A stretch of DNA of 19,903 nucleotides from Planctomycetota bacterium (GCA_021777685.1 JAJYDH010000039.1:1262-21164); one strand, 5' to 3'; positions 1 to 8,759 are shown, counted from the stretch's first letter. Numbers and translations are program-made. Notes: generated by a model not told the origin, from the sequence alone.

Positions 1-40
1 CGAAGTCGAGGCCAGTTCCGTGACCCGCTTGTAGTTCCGC

Positions 41-78
41 GACCCTCACCCCGGCCCTCTCCCAGAGGGAGAGGGAGG
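41..78. repeat. Dispersed CCCTCTCCC/GGGAGAGGG palindrome
   Basis: The core CCCTCTCCC-AGA-GGGAGAGGG (55-75) is a perfect 9-bp inverted repeat with a 3-base loop, preceded by a CCCTCACCCC stretch. The same type of sequence recurs as a tandem array inside the glycosyltransferase gene at 18590-18780, so it is a dispersed palindromic repeat. It sits about 65 bases upstream of the PPC-protein start. It may form a hairpin or terminate an upstream transcript, but no T-run follows it. Confidence 0.6.
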
Positions 79-140
79 AAGAAGAACGGCCCTGGTGAAA
101 ATGTGTCGGGTCGTCGGCCGGTCGAAGGAAGGGGCTTCCC

Positions 141-2285
141 ATGCATCGCCAAGCGTACCGGACGGCTCTGGCCGGGCTCGTCGCGCTCGTCACCTTCGCC
201 AATCCGGTGGTCGCCCAGCTCCCCTCGGCCCGGCTGAACAGCATCTTCCCGAGCGGCGGCCGGGCGGGGACATCGGTCGAGTGCACGATCGGCGGGACCG
301 ATTTGGACGAGGCCAGCGGCCTTTATTTCAGCCATCCCGGCATCAAGGGGGAGCCGACCGGCCCCAACAAGTTCCGGGTCAGCATCGCCCCGGACGTGCC
401 GCCGGGCCCGGTCGATGTCCGGGCGGTCACGGGCCGAGGGCTGTCCAACTTCCGGGCCTTCTGCGTCGGCGATCGGCCCGAGATCGTCGAGACGGAGCCG
501 GACGACGAGCCCGCGAAGGCCATCCGGGCCCCGCTGCCGGTCGTCATCAACGGTCGGATCGACAAGGCCAACGACGTCGATTATTACGTCTTCGCCGCGA
601 GGAAGGGGCAACGGGTGATCGTCGACTGCTGGGCCTGGCGGCTCGACAGCCAGCTCGACGGGACGCTCATGGTCTTCGACCCGAAAGGGCGGGAGCTGGC
701 CTATTCGGGCGACTACGCGGGCAAGGACCCGTTCGTCGACTTCACCGCGCCCGAGGATGGCGATTACCTGGTCAAGGTCTGGGACTTCATCTACGGCGGG
801 AGCGGCGACCTGGTCTACCGGCTCGAAGTCGGCAGCCTGCCGCACCTGGACGCCGCGCTCCCGGCGACCGTCCGGCCCGGCTCGAAGGCGCCCGTGACGC
901 TCCTCGGCCGGAACCTCCCCGGCGGCGAGCCGACCCCGATCCTGTCCCAGGGTCGCCCCCTGGAGACCATCGCCCGGGAAATCGAGGTTCCTTCGGTTGA
1001 GCGCTCACTCCGGGGAGGCGAGGCGATCCGCCCCTCGCAATCCTGGCTCGACGGGATGGCCTACCGGCTGACGACCCCGGAAGGGAGTTCGAACCCGATC
1101 TTCCTCGGCTTCTCGGACGACCCGGCCGAGGTCGAGCGCGAGCCCAACGATCGCCGGGACTCGGCCCAGGAGATCCCCTTCCCCTCCGAGGTCACCGGCA
1201 CGTTCGCCCCGTCCGGCGACGTCGACTTCTTCCGGTTCCGCGCCCCGAAGGGGGAGAAGGTGGTCGTCGAGGTCTACGGCGAGCGCCAGTCGGGGATGGT
1301 CGACCCTTATCTCGCGGGCTATGACCAGACCGGGAAGCGGGTCTTCGCGGCCGACGACGTGGCGGGCCGGAACATCGGCCAGCTCCGCTTCACCACCTCG
1401 ACCCACGACGCCCGCTGGGAGTTCGTCGCGGCGGCGGACGGCCTCTTCACGGTGCAACTGCGCGACCTCTACTACCAGCAGCGGGGCGAGGCCCGGTTCG
1501 CGTATCGGCTCAGCCTCCGGCGCCCCCGGCCCGACTTCCGCCTGATGGCGGTCCCGACGAGCGACATCCAGCCCGACTCGACGACGGTGGGCCGAGGGGG
1601 CCGGGCCTGGCTCGACCTGCTGGCCTTCCGGCTCGACAACTTCGACGGGCCGATCCGCGTGGAGGTCGCCGACCTGCCGCCCGGCGTCACCTGCGACCCG
1701 GTCGTGATCGGGCCCGGCAAGGCGTCGGCCCCGCTGGTCTTCCGGGCCGACGCCGGGGCCCCGCCGGGCCACGCCGAGATCCGGGTCGTCGGCATCTCCG
1801 AGGTTGACGGAGTCGAGGTCCGGCGAGACGCCCGGGGCGGCGGCCTGACCTGGCCCACCGTGAACACCCCGGGCGTCGCACGGATGGCCGACAGCATCCC
1901 GATCGCCGTCCGGGAAGCCCCCCCGTTCGTCGTCGAGGCGACCCCCGCGAAGGCCCGCGTCAACCCCGGCGAGAAGGTCGCGATCGCGGTCAGGCTCGAC
2001 CGCGCGGCGGACTGGGACCAGCCCGTGCAGGTCTCCGGCTTCGACCTCCCCGAAGGCGCGACCGTCGCCCTGGTGAACATCCCCAAGGGCTCGAAGGAGG
2101 CCAGGGCCGAACTCAGCCTGCCCGCGAAGCTCAGGCCCGGCCCTTACACGTTCACCCTCAACGGGGCCGGCCAGGTGCCCCGAGACTACATCGCCAAACG
2201 CGACCCGTCGAAGCCCAGGGGCAACAACGTCCGCGCGACCTTCCCGTCCAACCCGATCACGATCGACGTCGTCCCGCCAGGTTAG
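141..2285 (+). CDS. Secreted pre-peptidase C-terminal (PPC) domain protein
   Basis: This 714-aa exported protein starts at ATG 141, with a purine-rich GAAGGAAGGGG sequence just upstream. Residues 1-26 form a clear signal peptide (hydrophobic GLVALVTFA, then cleavage near VAQ). Two PPC-like beta-sandwich domains are visible. The first, about 115-230, begins ETEPDDEPAKA and contains DVDYYVF and DYLVKVWD. The second, about 335-460, begins EREPNDRRDSAQ and contains DVDFFRFRAPKGE. Each has the usual E-P-N/D entry and D-x-D-(Y/F)-(Y/F) core. The first ~100 residues look IPT/TIG-like (SIFPSGGRAGTSVECTIGGTDL), and residues 480-714 look like further beta-rich modules. PPC domains occur in secreted proteases and, in planctomycetes, in many non-enzymatic surface proteins. 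No protease catalytic domain is visible here, so a binding or structural role at the cell surface is more likely. The gene stands alone upstream of the DUF1592/DUF1552 operon on the same strand. Confidence 0.85.
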   Translation: MHRQAYRTALAGLVALVTFANPVVAQLPSARLNSIFPSGGRAGTSVECTIGGTDLDEASGLYFSHPGIKGEPTGPNKFRVSIAPDVPPGPVDVRAVTGRGLSNFRAFCVGDRPEIVETEPDDEPAKAIRAPLPVVINGRIDKANDVDYYVFAARKGQRVIVDCWAWRLDSQLDGTLMVFDPKGRELAYSGDYAGKDPFVDFTAPEDGDYLVKVWDFIYGGSGDLVYRLEVGSLPHLDAALPATVRPGSKAPVTLLGRNLPGGEPTPILSQGRPLETIAREIEVPSVERSLRGGEAIRPSQSWLDGMAYRLTTPEGSSNPIFLGFSDDPAEVEREPNDRRDSAQEIPFPSEVTGTFAPSGDVDFFRFRAPKGEKVVVEVYGERQSGMVDPYLAGYDQTGKRVFAADDVAGRNIGQLRFTTSTHDARWEFVAAADGLFTVQLRDLYYQQRGEARFAYRLSLRRPRPDFRLMAVPTSDIQPDSTTVGRGGRAWLDLLAFRLDNFDGPIRVEVADLPPGVTCDPVVIGPGKASAPLVFRADAGAPPGHAEIRVVGISEVDGVEVRRDARGGGLTWPTVNTPGVARMADSIPIAVREAPPFVVEATPAKARVNPGEKVAIAVRLDRAADWDQPVQVSGFDLPEGATVALVNIPKGSKEARAELSLPAKLRPGPYTFTLNGAGQVPRDYIAKRDPSKPRGNNVRATFPSNPITIDVVPPG

Positions 2286-2637
2286 TCCCAATACCCTTTA
2301 GTTAGAGGCTATCCGGGATCGAAAATGGCCGATGGCCAATGGGTTATGTCACATCAGAGGACGGGCATCGGATGCGATCGCGGCCGAATTCCCGGAAATC
2401 CCCTCCGATCGACCATCGCTCATCGGACATGACCCATTGGTGAATCAGGGAAATGTTTCCGGATAGTCTCTGAGTGTTCATTATCGGCTTGAGGCTTGTG
2501 GCATCCTCGTCCGGCGTTTAATCTGGGTGAAACAATCCGCCTCGATCGTCCTCCCGCCCGCGAGATCCCCCGAGAAATCGGCGAGACGCTGGTGCCCGAT
2601 CGAGGGCTTCGAGGCGACGCGCGGGGGACAGGTGACG
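2286..2637. other. Gene-free interval before the DUF1592 operon
   Basis: No convincing gene is seen in these 352 bases. They are clearly less G+C-rich than the flanking genes and are dominated by the inverted-repeat element at 2302-2473. A weak sigma70-like pair, TTGTGG (2496-2501) and TAATCT (2519-2524) spaced by 17, could start the operon about 105 bases before ATG 2638. Both boxes match the consensus poorly. Confidence 0.5.
2302..2473. repeat. ~172-bp MITE-like inverted-repeat element
   Basis: The outer arms AGAGGCTATCCGG (2304-2316) and CCGGATAGTCTCT (2459-2471) pair at 12 of 13 positions. Nested inside, CCAATGGGTTATGTC (2336-2350) pairs with GACATGACCCATTGG (2426-2440) at 14 of 15. The stretch between the arms is non-coding and lower in G+C than the surroundings. 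The symmetric layout suits a miniature inverted-repeat element or a long hairpin RNA. No transposase and no obvious target-site duplication were seen. Confidence 0.55.
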
Positions 2638-5259
2638 ATGGCTCGGGTCTCTCTCGCCGTGCTCCTCGGATCGTGCCTGGCGACCGCGGCCCCCGGGGCC
2701 GACGCCCCCCCGGCGGATCGTCTCGCGGCCCCGTTGAGGTCGTTCATCGACGGCCATTGCGTGGCCTGTCACGACGGCGAGAGCAAGAAGGGCGGCCTGG
2801 ACCTGGACTCGCTCGCGTTCGAGCCGGGCGAGGCCCGGAACTTCTCGACGTGGGCGAAGGTCCTCGAACGGGTCGACGCCGGCGAGATGCCCCCCAGGAA
2901 GAGGCCGAGGCCGGGGCCGAACGAGGCGGAGTCGTTCTCGCGATCGCTCGCCTCGGCGCTCGCGGCCCCGGGGCGCGAGCGGGTCGCGCGAGACGGCCGG
3001 GCCGGCCGACGTCGGCTCAACCGGCTGGAGTACGAGAACGTCCTCCGGGACCTGCTCTCCGCCCCCTGGCTGGAGGTGAAGGAGATGCTCCCGGAGGACG
3101 GCGTCGCCCACCGGTTCAACAAGGTCGGCGACGCCCTGGACGTCTCCCACGTCCAGATGGCGCGCTACCTGATCGCGGCGGATTACGCCCTCCGGCAGGC
3201 GATGGCCTTCCAGGTGGACCGGCCGCCGTCGAGGACCGTCCGCTATCATGCGCGCGACCAGTCGAGTTTCAGCGGCCGGTTCAAATACAGCGTGTTCAAC
3301 ACGGCGCCCGAGCGGGCGACGTTCCCGACCCTCGGGTCGTCGGCCCAGCCCGGAGTCCGCGCCGGCAAGGAACCCGTGACGGTCGGGGCCTCGGACCCCG
3401 AACGGCGCGAGCAGGAGGGCGTCGGGCTCGTCTGCGGGGCCTACGAGCCCATCGAGCCGAAGTTCAACGCCTTCCGGGCGCCGTCCACGGGCCGCTATCG
3501 GCTGCGGTTCAACGCCCACACGGTCTGGGTCGGCCCGAACGGGTCGAACGCGGTCGGGGCCGTCGCGAACGCCGGCCCGAAGCGATGGTTCATCCCGAAC
3601 TTCGACGACGTCTCGGCCGGGCGGCGATCGGAGCCCATCGCCATCTATTCGGAGACCCCGCCTCGCCAGCTCAGGCTGCTCGGCTCGTTCGACATCACGC
3701 CCGAGCCCGGCGTGCGCGAGCTGGACGCCTGGCTCCTGGCGGGCGAGACGATCCGGCCCGACGCGGCCCGCCTCTTCCGGTCCAGGCCGGGCGAGGCCCG
3801 GTTCCAGAACCCGTTCGCCGAGCAGGACGGCCAGCCCGGCGTGACCTACCGGTGGATGGAAGTCGAGGGCCCGCTCCACGATCAGTGGCCTCCGGCCGGT
3901 CATCGGCTCCTCTTCGGCGACCTCCCGACGAAGAAGCCCGGGGACGCGAAGGGACGGGTCGAGGTCGTCTCGGCCGAGCCCGAGCGGGACGCCAGGCGCC
4001 TGCTGGCGGCGTTCGCCCGACGCGCCTATCGCCGGCCGGTCGACGACGGCGAGGCGTTGCGCTTCCTGCCGGTCGTCGCCGGCCGGCTGAAGGCGGGGGC
4101 CGGCTTCGCCGACGCGATGATCGCCGGGTACACGGCGGTGCTCTGCTCGCCCGAATTCCTCTACATCGACGAGAAGCCGGGCCTGCTCGACGACCACGCG
4201 GTCGCCGCCCGTCTGGCCTTCTTCCTCGGGAACTCGGAGCCCGACCGGGAACTCCGCTCGATCGCCGACCGGGGCGAGCTGCGCCGTCCCGAAGTCCTGC
4301 GGGCGCAGGTCGACCGGCTGCTCGACGACCCGAAGTCGCGACGGTTCGTGGACGCCTTCCTGGACTACTGGCTCGACCTCCGCAAGGCCGCCTCGAACAC
4401 GCCGGATTCCTCGCTCTACAACGATTATTACCTCGACGACCTGCTCGCCGAGTCGGCGGTCTCCGAGACGCGGCTCTTCTTCGCCGAGCTGCTCAGGGAC
4501 GACCTCCCGGCGAGGAACCTGATCTCGTCCGACTTCGTCATGGTCAACGAGCGCCTCGCCGAGCACTACGGGCTGCCGGGGGTCCGGGGGGTGGCGCTCC
4601 GCAGGGTCGAGCTGCCGGCGGACAGCGTCCGGGGCGGCCTGCTGACCCAGGCGAGCGTGCTGATGGTCACGGCCAACGGGACGACCACCTCGCCGGTCCT
4701 CCGGGGGGCCTGGATCATGGAGCGAATCCTCGGCCGGCCCTCGCCCCCGCCGCCGCCGGTCCCGGCGGTCGAGCCCGACCTCCGGGGCGCCCTGACGATC
4801 CGCGAGCAGCTCGCCAGGCATCGCGACCAGGCCAGTTGCGCCTCCTGCCATGCGAGGATCGACCCGCCCGGCTTCGCCCTGGAGAGCTTCGACGTGATGG
4901 GCGGCCGGCGGGATCGCTACCGGGCCCTGGCCGACAAGGGCGACCGCGAGAAGGGGCTCGGCAAGAACGGCCAGGCGTTCGGCTTCCGGTACGGGCTGCC
5001 GGTGGACTGCGCCGGGGAGATGGCCGACGGCCGGAAATTCTCCGACATCCGCGAATTCAAGCGGCTGCTCCTGGCCGATGAGCCCCAGATCGCCCGCAAC
5101 CTGGCCCACCAGCTCATCGTCTACGCGACGGGAGAGCCGGTCGGCCTCGGCGACCGCGAGGAGGTCGAGCAGATCCTCGAGCGGGCCCGCCCTTCCGGGC
5201 ACGGCATCCGCAGCCTCGTCCATGAGGTCGTCCAGAGCGGGCTATTCCTCCGAAAATGA
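2638..5259 (+). CDS. Secreted PSCyt1/DUF1587-1595-1592-1588-1585 protein
   Basis: This 873-aa exported, probably haem-binding protein is of a type massively amplified in planctomycetes. ATG 2638 is preferred over an in-frame GTG at 2527. It gives a good signal peptide (MARVSLAVLLGSCLATAAPG) and has an AGGTGA ribosome site 5 bases upstream. A C-x-x-C-H haem motif lies at residues 41-45 (CVACH, PSCyt1-type), with a second CASCH at 734-738 in the C-terminal half. Domain cues in order are: DUF1587 near RRLNRLEYENVLRDLL; DUF1595 near LLAAFARRAYRRPV; DUF1592 near YTAVLCSPEFLY; DUF1588 around LISSDFVMVNERLAEHYGL and TSPVLRGAW; and DUF1585 at the end (IARNLAHQLIVYATGEP). Length and order match the family. 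The biochemical role is unknown; export and c-type haem suggest periplasmic redox or polymer metabolism. It overlaps, or sits directly against, the DUF1552 gene. Confidence 0.93.
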   Translation: MARVSLAVLLGSCLATAAPGADAPPADRLAAPLRSFIDGHCVACHDGESKKGGLDLDSLAFEPGEARNFSTWAKVLERVDAGEMPPRKRPRPGPNEAESFSRSLASALAAPGRERVARDGRAGRRRLNRLEYENVLRDLLSAPWLEVKEMLPEDGVAHRFNKVGDALDVSHVQMARYLIAADYALRQAMAFQVDRPPSRTVRYHARDQSSFSGRFKYSVFNTAPERATFPTLGSSAQPGVRAGKEPVTVGASDPERREQEGVGLVCGAYEPIEPKFNAFRAPSTGRYRLRFNAHTVWVGPNGSNAVGAVANAGPKRWFIPNFDDVSAGRRSEPIAIYSETPPRQLRLLGSFDITPEPGVRELDAWLLAGETIRPDAARLFRSRPGEARFQNPFAEQDGQPGVTYRWMEVEGPLHDQWPPAGHRLLFGDLPTKKPGDAKGRVEVVSAEPERDARRLLAAFARRAYRRPVDDGEALRFLPVVAGRLKAGAGFADAMIAGYTAVLCSPEFLYIDEKPGLLDDHAVAARLAFFLGNSEPDRELRSIADRGELRRPEVLRAQVDRLLDDPKSRRFVDAFLDYWLDLRKAASNTPDSSLYNDYYLDDLLAESAVSETRLFFAELLRDDLPARNLISSDFVMVNERLAEHYGLPGVRGVALRRVELPADSVRGGLLTQASVLMVTANGTTTSPVLRGAWIMERILGRPSPPPPPVPAVEPDLRGALTIREQLARHRDQASCASCHARIDPPGFALESFDVMGGRRDRYRALADKGDREKGLGKNGQAFGFRYGLPVDCAGEMADGRKFSDIREFKRLLLADEPQIARNLAHQLIVYATGEPVGLGDREEVEQILERARPSGHGIRSLVHEVVQSGLFLRK

Positions 5260-5291
5260 CCGACCCGAATCCGCCAACGGAGCGACCGACG

Positions 5292-6617
5292 ATGACCATC
5301 CCAGCCAGGACCGCCGACTCCCGGGGCATCGGCCGACCGGTGCGGTCGCGCCGGCAGTTCCTCCGGGGCGTCGGCGTCCTCCTGTCGTTGCCGGCCCTCG
5401 AATCGTGGAGGCCGGCCCTCGCGAAGGACGACGGGCCGGCCGGGCCCCGCCGGATGCTGGCCATCTGCAACAACCTCGGCCTGCTCCCCGATTATTTCTT
5501 CCCCAGGGGGGCCGGTCGGGGCTACGAGCTGTCGCCTTACCTGAAGAAGCTGGAGGCCCACCGGGACGACTTCACCGTCTTCAGCGGCGTGTCGCACCCC
5601 GACGTCGACGGCGGGCATCCCGCGGACAATTGCTTCCTGACGGCCGCGCCCCACCCGTCGAGCGGGGGCTTCCGCAACACGATCTCGCTCGACCAGTACA
5701 TCGCCGAGCGGATCGGCCCCCGGACCCGCTTCCCGTCCCTCACGCTGGGCGTGAACGTGAAGCAGGGGACCCGGAGCCTCTCGTGGACCGGGTCGGGGGT
5801 CCTGATCCCCTGCGAGGAACGGGCGTCGGACGTGTTCCGCCGGATGTTCGTCCAGGGCTCGCCGGCCGAGGTCGAGTCGCAGCTCGACAAGCTGGACGGG
5901 GGCCGGAGCATCCTCGACGCCGTCGCCGGCCAGGCGAAGGACCTGCAACGGGGCCTGCCCGCCCGCGACCGCGACCGCCTCGATCAGTACTTCACCAGCG
6001 TCCGGGAACTGGAGGAGCGGATGCGGATCGCCCGGGAATGGGAGCTGAAGCCCAGGCCGAAGGCCCCCACCGAGCCCCCCCGCGACCCCGCCAGCCCCCG
6101 CGACTACATGGAGAAGGTGAGGCTCATGTACGACATCGCCCGGCTGGCCTTCGAGACCGACTCGACGCGCTGCGTCACCCTGATGCTCGACAGCGTGAAC
6201 TCGCCCGTCATCGAGCTGGGCGAGACCAAGCTCACCGACGCCTACCACAACCTCTCGCACCACGGCCGCTCGGCGCCGAAGATGGCCCAGCTCAAGGCGA
6301 TCGACGAGTCGCACATGACGCTCCTGGCCGACCTCTTCGCCCGCCTCAAGGGCATCCGGGAGGACGGCGAGACCCTGCTCGACCGCACGATGATCCTCTA
6401 CGGTTCGAACCTGGGCAACGCCAGCACTCACGTCACGACGAACCTGCCCACCCTCCTGGCCGGGGGCGGATTCCGGCACGGCCAGCACCTCGCGTTCAAC
6501 ACCGAGCGGAATTACCCGCTCCCCAACCTGTTCGTCTCGATGCTCCAGCGGTTCGGGATCGAGGCCGACCGGTTCGCGTCGTCGACCGGTACGATGCGCG
6601 GGCTGGAATTCGCCTGA
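5292..6617 (+). CDS. Tat-exported DUF1552 protein
   Basis: This 441-aa protein (from ATG 5292) belongs to the DUF1552 family, the usual partner of DUF1592-type cytochromes in planctomycetes. The chosen start has a CGGAG site 9 bases upstream and gives a twin-arginine signal, SRRQFLRGVGVLLSLPALE, with arginines at residues 20-21. The protein would therefore be exported folded, possibly with a cofactor. An in-frame ATG at 5256 overlaps the previous stop by 4 bases (ATGA), would add 12 residues and would couple translation, but lacks a ribosome site. Family-like stretches include SGVSHPDVDGGHPADN, LSWTGSGVLIPCEERASDVF, YMEKVRLMYDIARLAFETDS, YHNLSHHG and MILYGSNLGNASTHVTTNLP. The fold resembles the sulfatase/alkaline-phosphatase-like DUF1501 group. 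Its activity is not established, but co-export with the cytochrome partner suggests the two act together in the periplasm. Confidence 0.92.
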   Translation: MTIPARTADSRGIGRPVRSRRQFLRGVGVLLSLPALESWRPALAKDDGPAGPRRMLAICNNLGLLPDYFFPRGAGRGYELSPYLKKLEAHRDDFTVFSGVSHPDVDGGHPADNCFLTAAPHPSSGGFRNTISLDQYIAERIGPRTRFPSLTLGVNVKQGTRSLSWTGSGVLIPCEERASDVFRRMFVQGSPAEVESQLDKLDGGRSILDAVAGQAKDLQRGLPARDRDRLDQYFTSVRELEERMRIAREWELKPRPKAPTEPPRDPASPRDYMEKVRLMYDIARLAFETDSTRCVTLMLDSVNSPVIELGETKLTDAYHNLSHHGRSAPKMAQLKAIDESHMTLLADLFARLKGIREDGETLLDRTMILYGSNLGNASTHVTTNLPTLLAGGGFRHGQHLAFNTERNYPLPNLFVSMLQRFGIEADRFASSTGTMRGLEFA

Positions 6618-6770
6618 TCCGCATCCCGGACGATGGAGATCGGTCGGGCCCGGGCACGTCCCGGCCGGTCGAGATCGCGTCTTCTCGGTGCATTTCTCCA
6701 GAGATCCCGGGAGATCGGGCGATAATTGAGGAAAGGGCCCGGTCTTCCGGCCCACTTTGCCGAGTGGGAT

Positions 6771-6798
6771 TTGCTTGCGGTCGGGCTTGGCGTACCAT
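6771..6798 (+). promoter_or_regulatory. Possible sigma70-like promoter
   Basis: TTGCTT (6771-6776) and TACCAT (6793-6798) are spaced by 16 bases in an otherwise GC-rich gap. The match to consensus is partial and the distance to the next gene (about 350 bases) is long, so this is a weak call. Confidence 0.2.
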
Positions 6799-6989
6799 GA
6801 AGGGCCGGGGGACGTTCGCGTCGATCCGGGGCGACGAACCGGCCTCGCCCCTCCGTACCGGTTGACCCCCGCGGGGGTTACGCCAGGCCGGGCCGCGAGG
6901 TCGAAGGGGCACGCGGCCTCCCGGCGACCTTCGACCCGCAACCCCGGCCCGCTCCGGCCGACCGCCCCCCGGGGGACGTCCGGAGCGGC

Positions 6990-6995
6990 TATAAT
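6990..6995 (+). promoter_or_regulatory. Candidate -10 box TATAAT
   Basis: A perfect TATAAT stands out in very GC-rich DNA 157 bases upstream of the 330-aa membrane-protein start. No recognisable -35 hexamer lies 16-18 bases upstream, so this would need an activator or another sigma factor, or it is chance. Confidence 0.3.
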
Positions 6996-7151
6996 CCTGC
7001 GTCCGATCGAACAATCCCGGGGCGCGACGCCCGAATCCAGGAATGGCGAGACCGATCCCGAAGCCCGAGCCGTCACGCCGCCCCGCGCCCGATCCCGAAG
7101 CGTTGGCCCCCTTTCCCGGGCCTCCGCGGAGCCTCGCGAGGACCGAAAGCC

Positions 7152-8144
7152 ATGCGTCAGCGATCGAATCGCCCCCACCGGTTGCCGTCGTCGACGCCCT
7201 GGCTGGCGGCCCTGGCCCTGGCCCTGGCCCTGCTCGCCCCCTTGCCGGCGATGGCGGGCAAGGTGTCCTGGCTCGACGAGGTCGTCCAGGAGGTGATCGT
7301 CGAGGCCCGCGCCGGCGGCAAGGCCGTCGGGAGTGAAGGTGTCGCCTCGTCCCGGGCCGCCGGCCGGCTCTTCGCCCGCGAGGCCGACGAGGGGCTCGAG
7401 GCCCTGGCCCGCCGCTCCGACGCCCTGGCCCGCTCGGCCCACCGGGCCGAGGCCCCGTCCGAGGCGCTCTTGCAGGCCCGGTTCAGCCGGCTGATCCGCC
7501 CCGAGCCCGAGACCGCCCGCGCCTTCGCCTCGCTGGCGCCGGCCGAGAAGCGGGTGGTCGTCGAGATGGGCGAGGCCGCCCAGCAGCTCGCCCGCCGCTA
7601 CCCCGGCCAGGCCGAGACGATGGTCCGGAAGCTCGGGACCGAGGGCCTCGCCGCCGTCCGGGTCTACGGCGACGACGTCGCCGAGGTGGTCGTCAAGGAG
7701 GGCCCCGAGGCCGTCGGCGTCCTCCGGAAGACCGGCCGGGGCGGCTGGAAGTTCTTCACCGACACGGTCCTGCCGAACAAGAAGAAGCTGGCCGCCGCCG
7801 GGCTCGTCGCCGCCTTCATGGCCGACCCCGACCGGTTCGTCGACACCGCCGGCCGGGCCACCGAGTACGCCATCCGCCAGTTCGCCAAGGCCGGGGTCGA
7901 CCTCGTCGGCGCCGTCAGCGCCGGCGCCGCCCGGGGCCTGGAAGGCTCGATCGGCGACGCCCTGGCCGCCTACGGCCTGAACGCCGCCGTCCTCCGCTAC
8001 CTCGGCATGGGCGCGGCGGCCCTGGCCGTGTTCGCCTCGGCGCTGGTCCTCCTCGGCCTCCCCGTCCGCTGGATGCTCGGGCCCGTCACCTGGCCGCTCC
8101 GGATGATCTTCGGCCGCCGGAAGCGCGCGGCCCAGCCGCTCTGA
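7152..8144 (+). CDS. Membrane-associated protein of unknown function (330 aa)
   Basis: I do not recognise a named domain. ATG 7152 is followed by a signal peptide or anchor with a very hydrophobic Leu-Ala core (LAALALALALLAPLPAMA, about residues 17-35). The core is encoded partly by four tandem GGCCCT hexamers. Residues 40-230 are acidic, Ala/Glu/Arg-rich and predicted mainly helical (EADEGLEALARRSDALARSA and similar). A segment KKKLAAAGLVAAFMADPDRFVD near 215-235 resembles the conserved part of planctomycete proteins I associate with GTPase/GAP1-like loci, though this is from memory. A strong transmembrane helix (MGAAALAVFASALVLLGLPV, about 285-307) precedes a basic cytoplasmic tail (GRRKRAAQPL). 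The likely topology is a periplasmic helical domain held in the inner membrane. The gene lies upstream of the nuclease-like/PIN pair and the GTPase on the same strand and may belong to the same system. Confidence 0.75.
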   Translation: MRQRSNRPHRLPSSTPWLAALALALALLAPLPAMAGKVSWLDEVVQEVIVEARAGGKAVGSEGVASSRAAGRLFAREADEGLEALARRSDALARSAHRAEAPSEALLQARFSRLIRPEPETARAFASLAPAEKRVVVEMGEAAQQLARRYPGQAETMVRKLGTEGLAAVRVYGDDVAEVVVKEGPEAVGVLRKTGRGGWKFFTDTVLPNKKKLAAAGLVAAFMADPDRFVDTAGRATEYAIRQFAKAGVDLVGAVSAGAARGLEGSIGDALAAYGLNAAVLRYLGMGAAALAVFASALVLLGLPVRWMLGPVTWPLRMIFGRRKRAAQPL

Positions 8145-8204
8145 ACGATCGAGGGCCCGGCTCCCGGGCGGGAGCCTGTCGATGTTCCAAATTCGGGAGC
8201 AACA

Positions 8205-8759
8205 ATGCCGGTCGGAGGAGCGATGCCGGACACCTTGAGACAGGACCTGGAGTTCGATCTCGTCGCCTTCGACGAGCATGGCCGACCCGTCCTGGTGGCC
8301 GAGGTCAAGGCCATGTCCGGCGCGATCCAGGTGGCCATTCCATGGCTCAACCGCCTGGAATCGGAGCTGCGGTCGGCCGGCCGTCCCATCCCTTACTGGA
8401 TGTTCGTGGACCTGGACGGGATCACCTTTTTCTACGACCGGGATGGGGGCCAACCGGCTCGGGCCACCACGTTCGTCGGCCTCGAGACCGCCCTGGGCGC
8501 CTACGATCCGGAGATCGGGCGGAAGCGGATCTTCGACGATTACCTCCTCGCCCTGGTCGAAGCCTGGCTGCGAGACGTCACCTCCGACTGGAGGCTGGCC
8601 GACCCGCCCGCGATGGAACAACTCGGCGAGATCGGGCTTTCGGAAAGGCTCAAGGGCGGCACGATCCGTCGAGGGGTGTCGCTTGCCGACCTCGATCCTC
8701 TACGTGGAAACCAACTTCGTGATGAGTCACTCCCTGGGACGCGACTCGGCGACGGATGA
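8205..8759 (+). CDS. PD-(D/E)XK nuclease-like protein
   Basis: This 184-aa protein has the signature of a restriction-endonuclease-like fold: an acidic residue in a strand (FDLVAFD, D18) followed by a strand ending in E-x-K (VLVAEVKA, E33 and K35). The central strand WMFVDLDGITFFYD and the later helix FDDYLLALVEAWLRDV resemble small stand-alone proteins of this fold common in cyanobacteria and planctomycetes. ATG 8205 has a GGGAG site 5 bases upstream. A second ATG at 8223, with GGAGG 4 bases upstream, would remove six residues. The last 77 bases overlap the start of the PIN gene in another frame, which suggests translational coupling. Whether it cuts DNA or RNA is unknown; a Q/E after the lysine, usual in active enzymes, is not evident. 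Base composition is slightly lower in G+C than the flanking genes. Confidence 0.65.
   Translation: MPVGGAMPDTLRQDLEFDLVAFDEHGRPVLVAEVKAMSGAIQVAIPWLNRLESELRSAGRPIPYWMFVDLDGITFFYDRDGGQPARATTFVGLETALGAYDPEIGRKRIFDDYLLALVEAWLRDVTSDWRLADPPAMEQLGEIGLSERLKGGTIRRGVSLADLDPLRGNQLRDESLPGTRLGDG

Larger units (their letters stand above)
6618..7151. other. Gene-free interval with candidate promoters
   Basis: No credible gene lies in these 534 bases; the open frames crossing them are low-complexity Arg/Pro/Gly shadows. Visible features are a short hairpin CCCACT-N6-AGTGGG (6751-6768) followed by ATTTGCTT, which could weakly terminate the DUF1592/DUF1552 transcript; a possible promoter at 6771-6798; a GC palindrome CCCCCGCGGGGG around 6865-6877; and a perfect TATAAT at 6990-6995. 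Confidence 0.5.

Noticed and set aside
2527..2637. GTG 2527 as the start of the DUF1592-type protein
   Set aside because: It would place 37 hydrophilic residues before a normal signal peptide. ATG 2638 has a ribosome site and starts at the signal peptide.
2518..5223. A 901-aa minus-strand frame opposite the DUF1592 gene
   Set aside because: Low-complexity charged translation without domains; the plus strand shows haem motifs and the expected family domains.
6757..7296. A 179-aa plus-strand frame in the gap before the 330-aa gene
   Set aside because: The translation is Arg/Pro-rich with no domain, runs into the start of the real gene in another frame, and has no ribosome site.
5121..8621. 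A 1166-aa open frame on the minus strand
   Set aside because: It runs antisense through the DUF1552 gene, the 330-aa gene and the nuclease-like gene, and its translation is Arg/Gly/Asp/Leu-rich with no domain. In DNA this rich in G+C, long antisense frames arise from codon bias.
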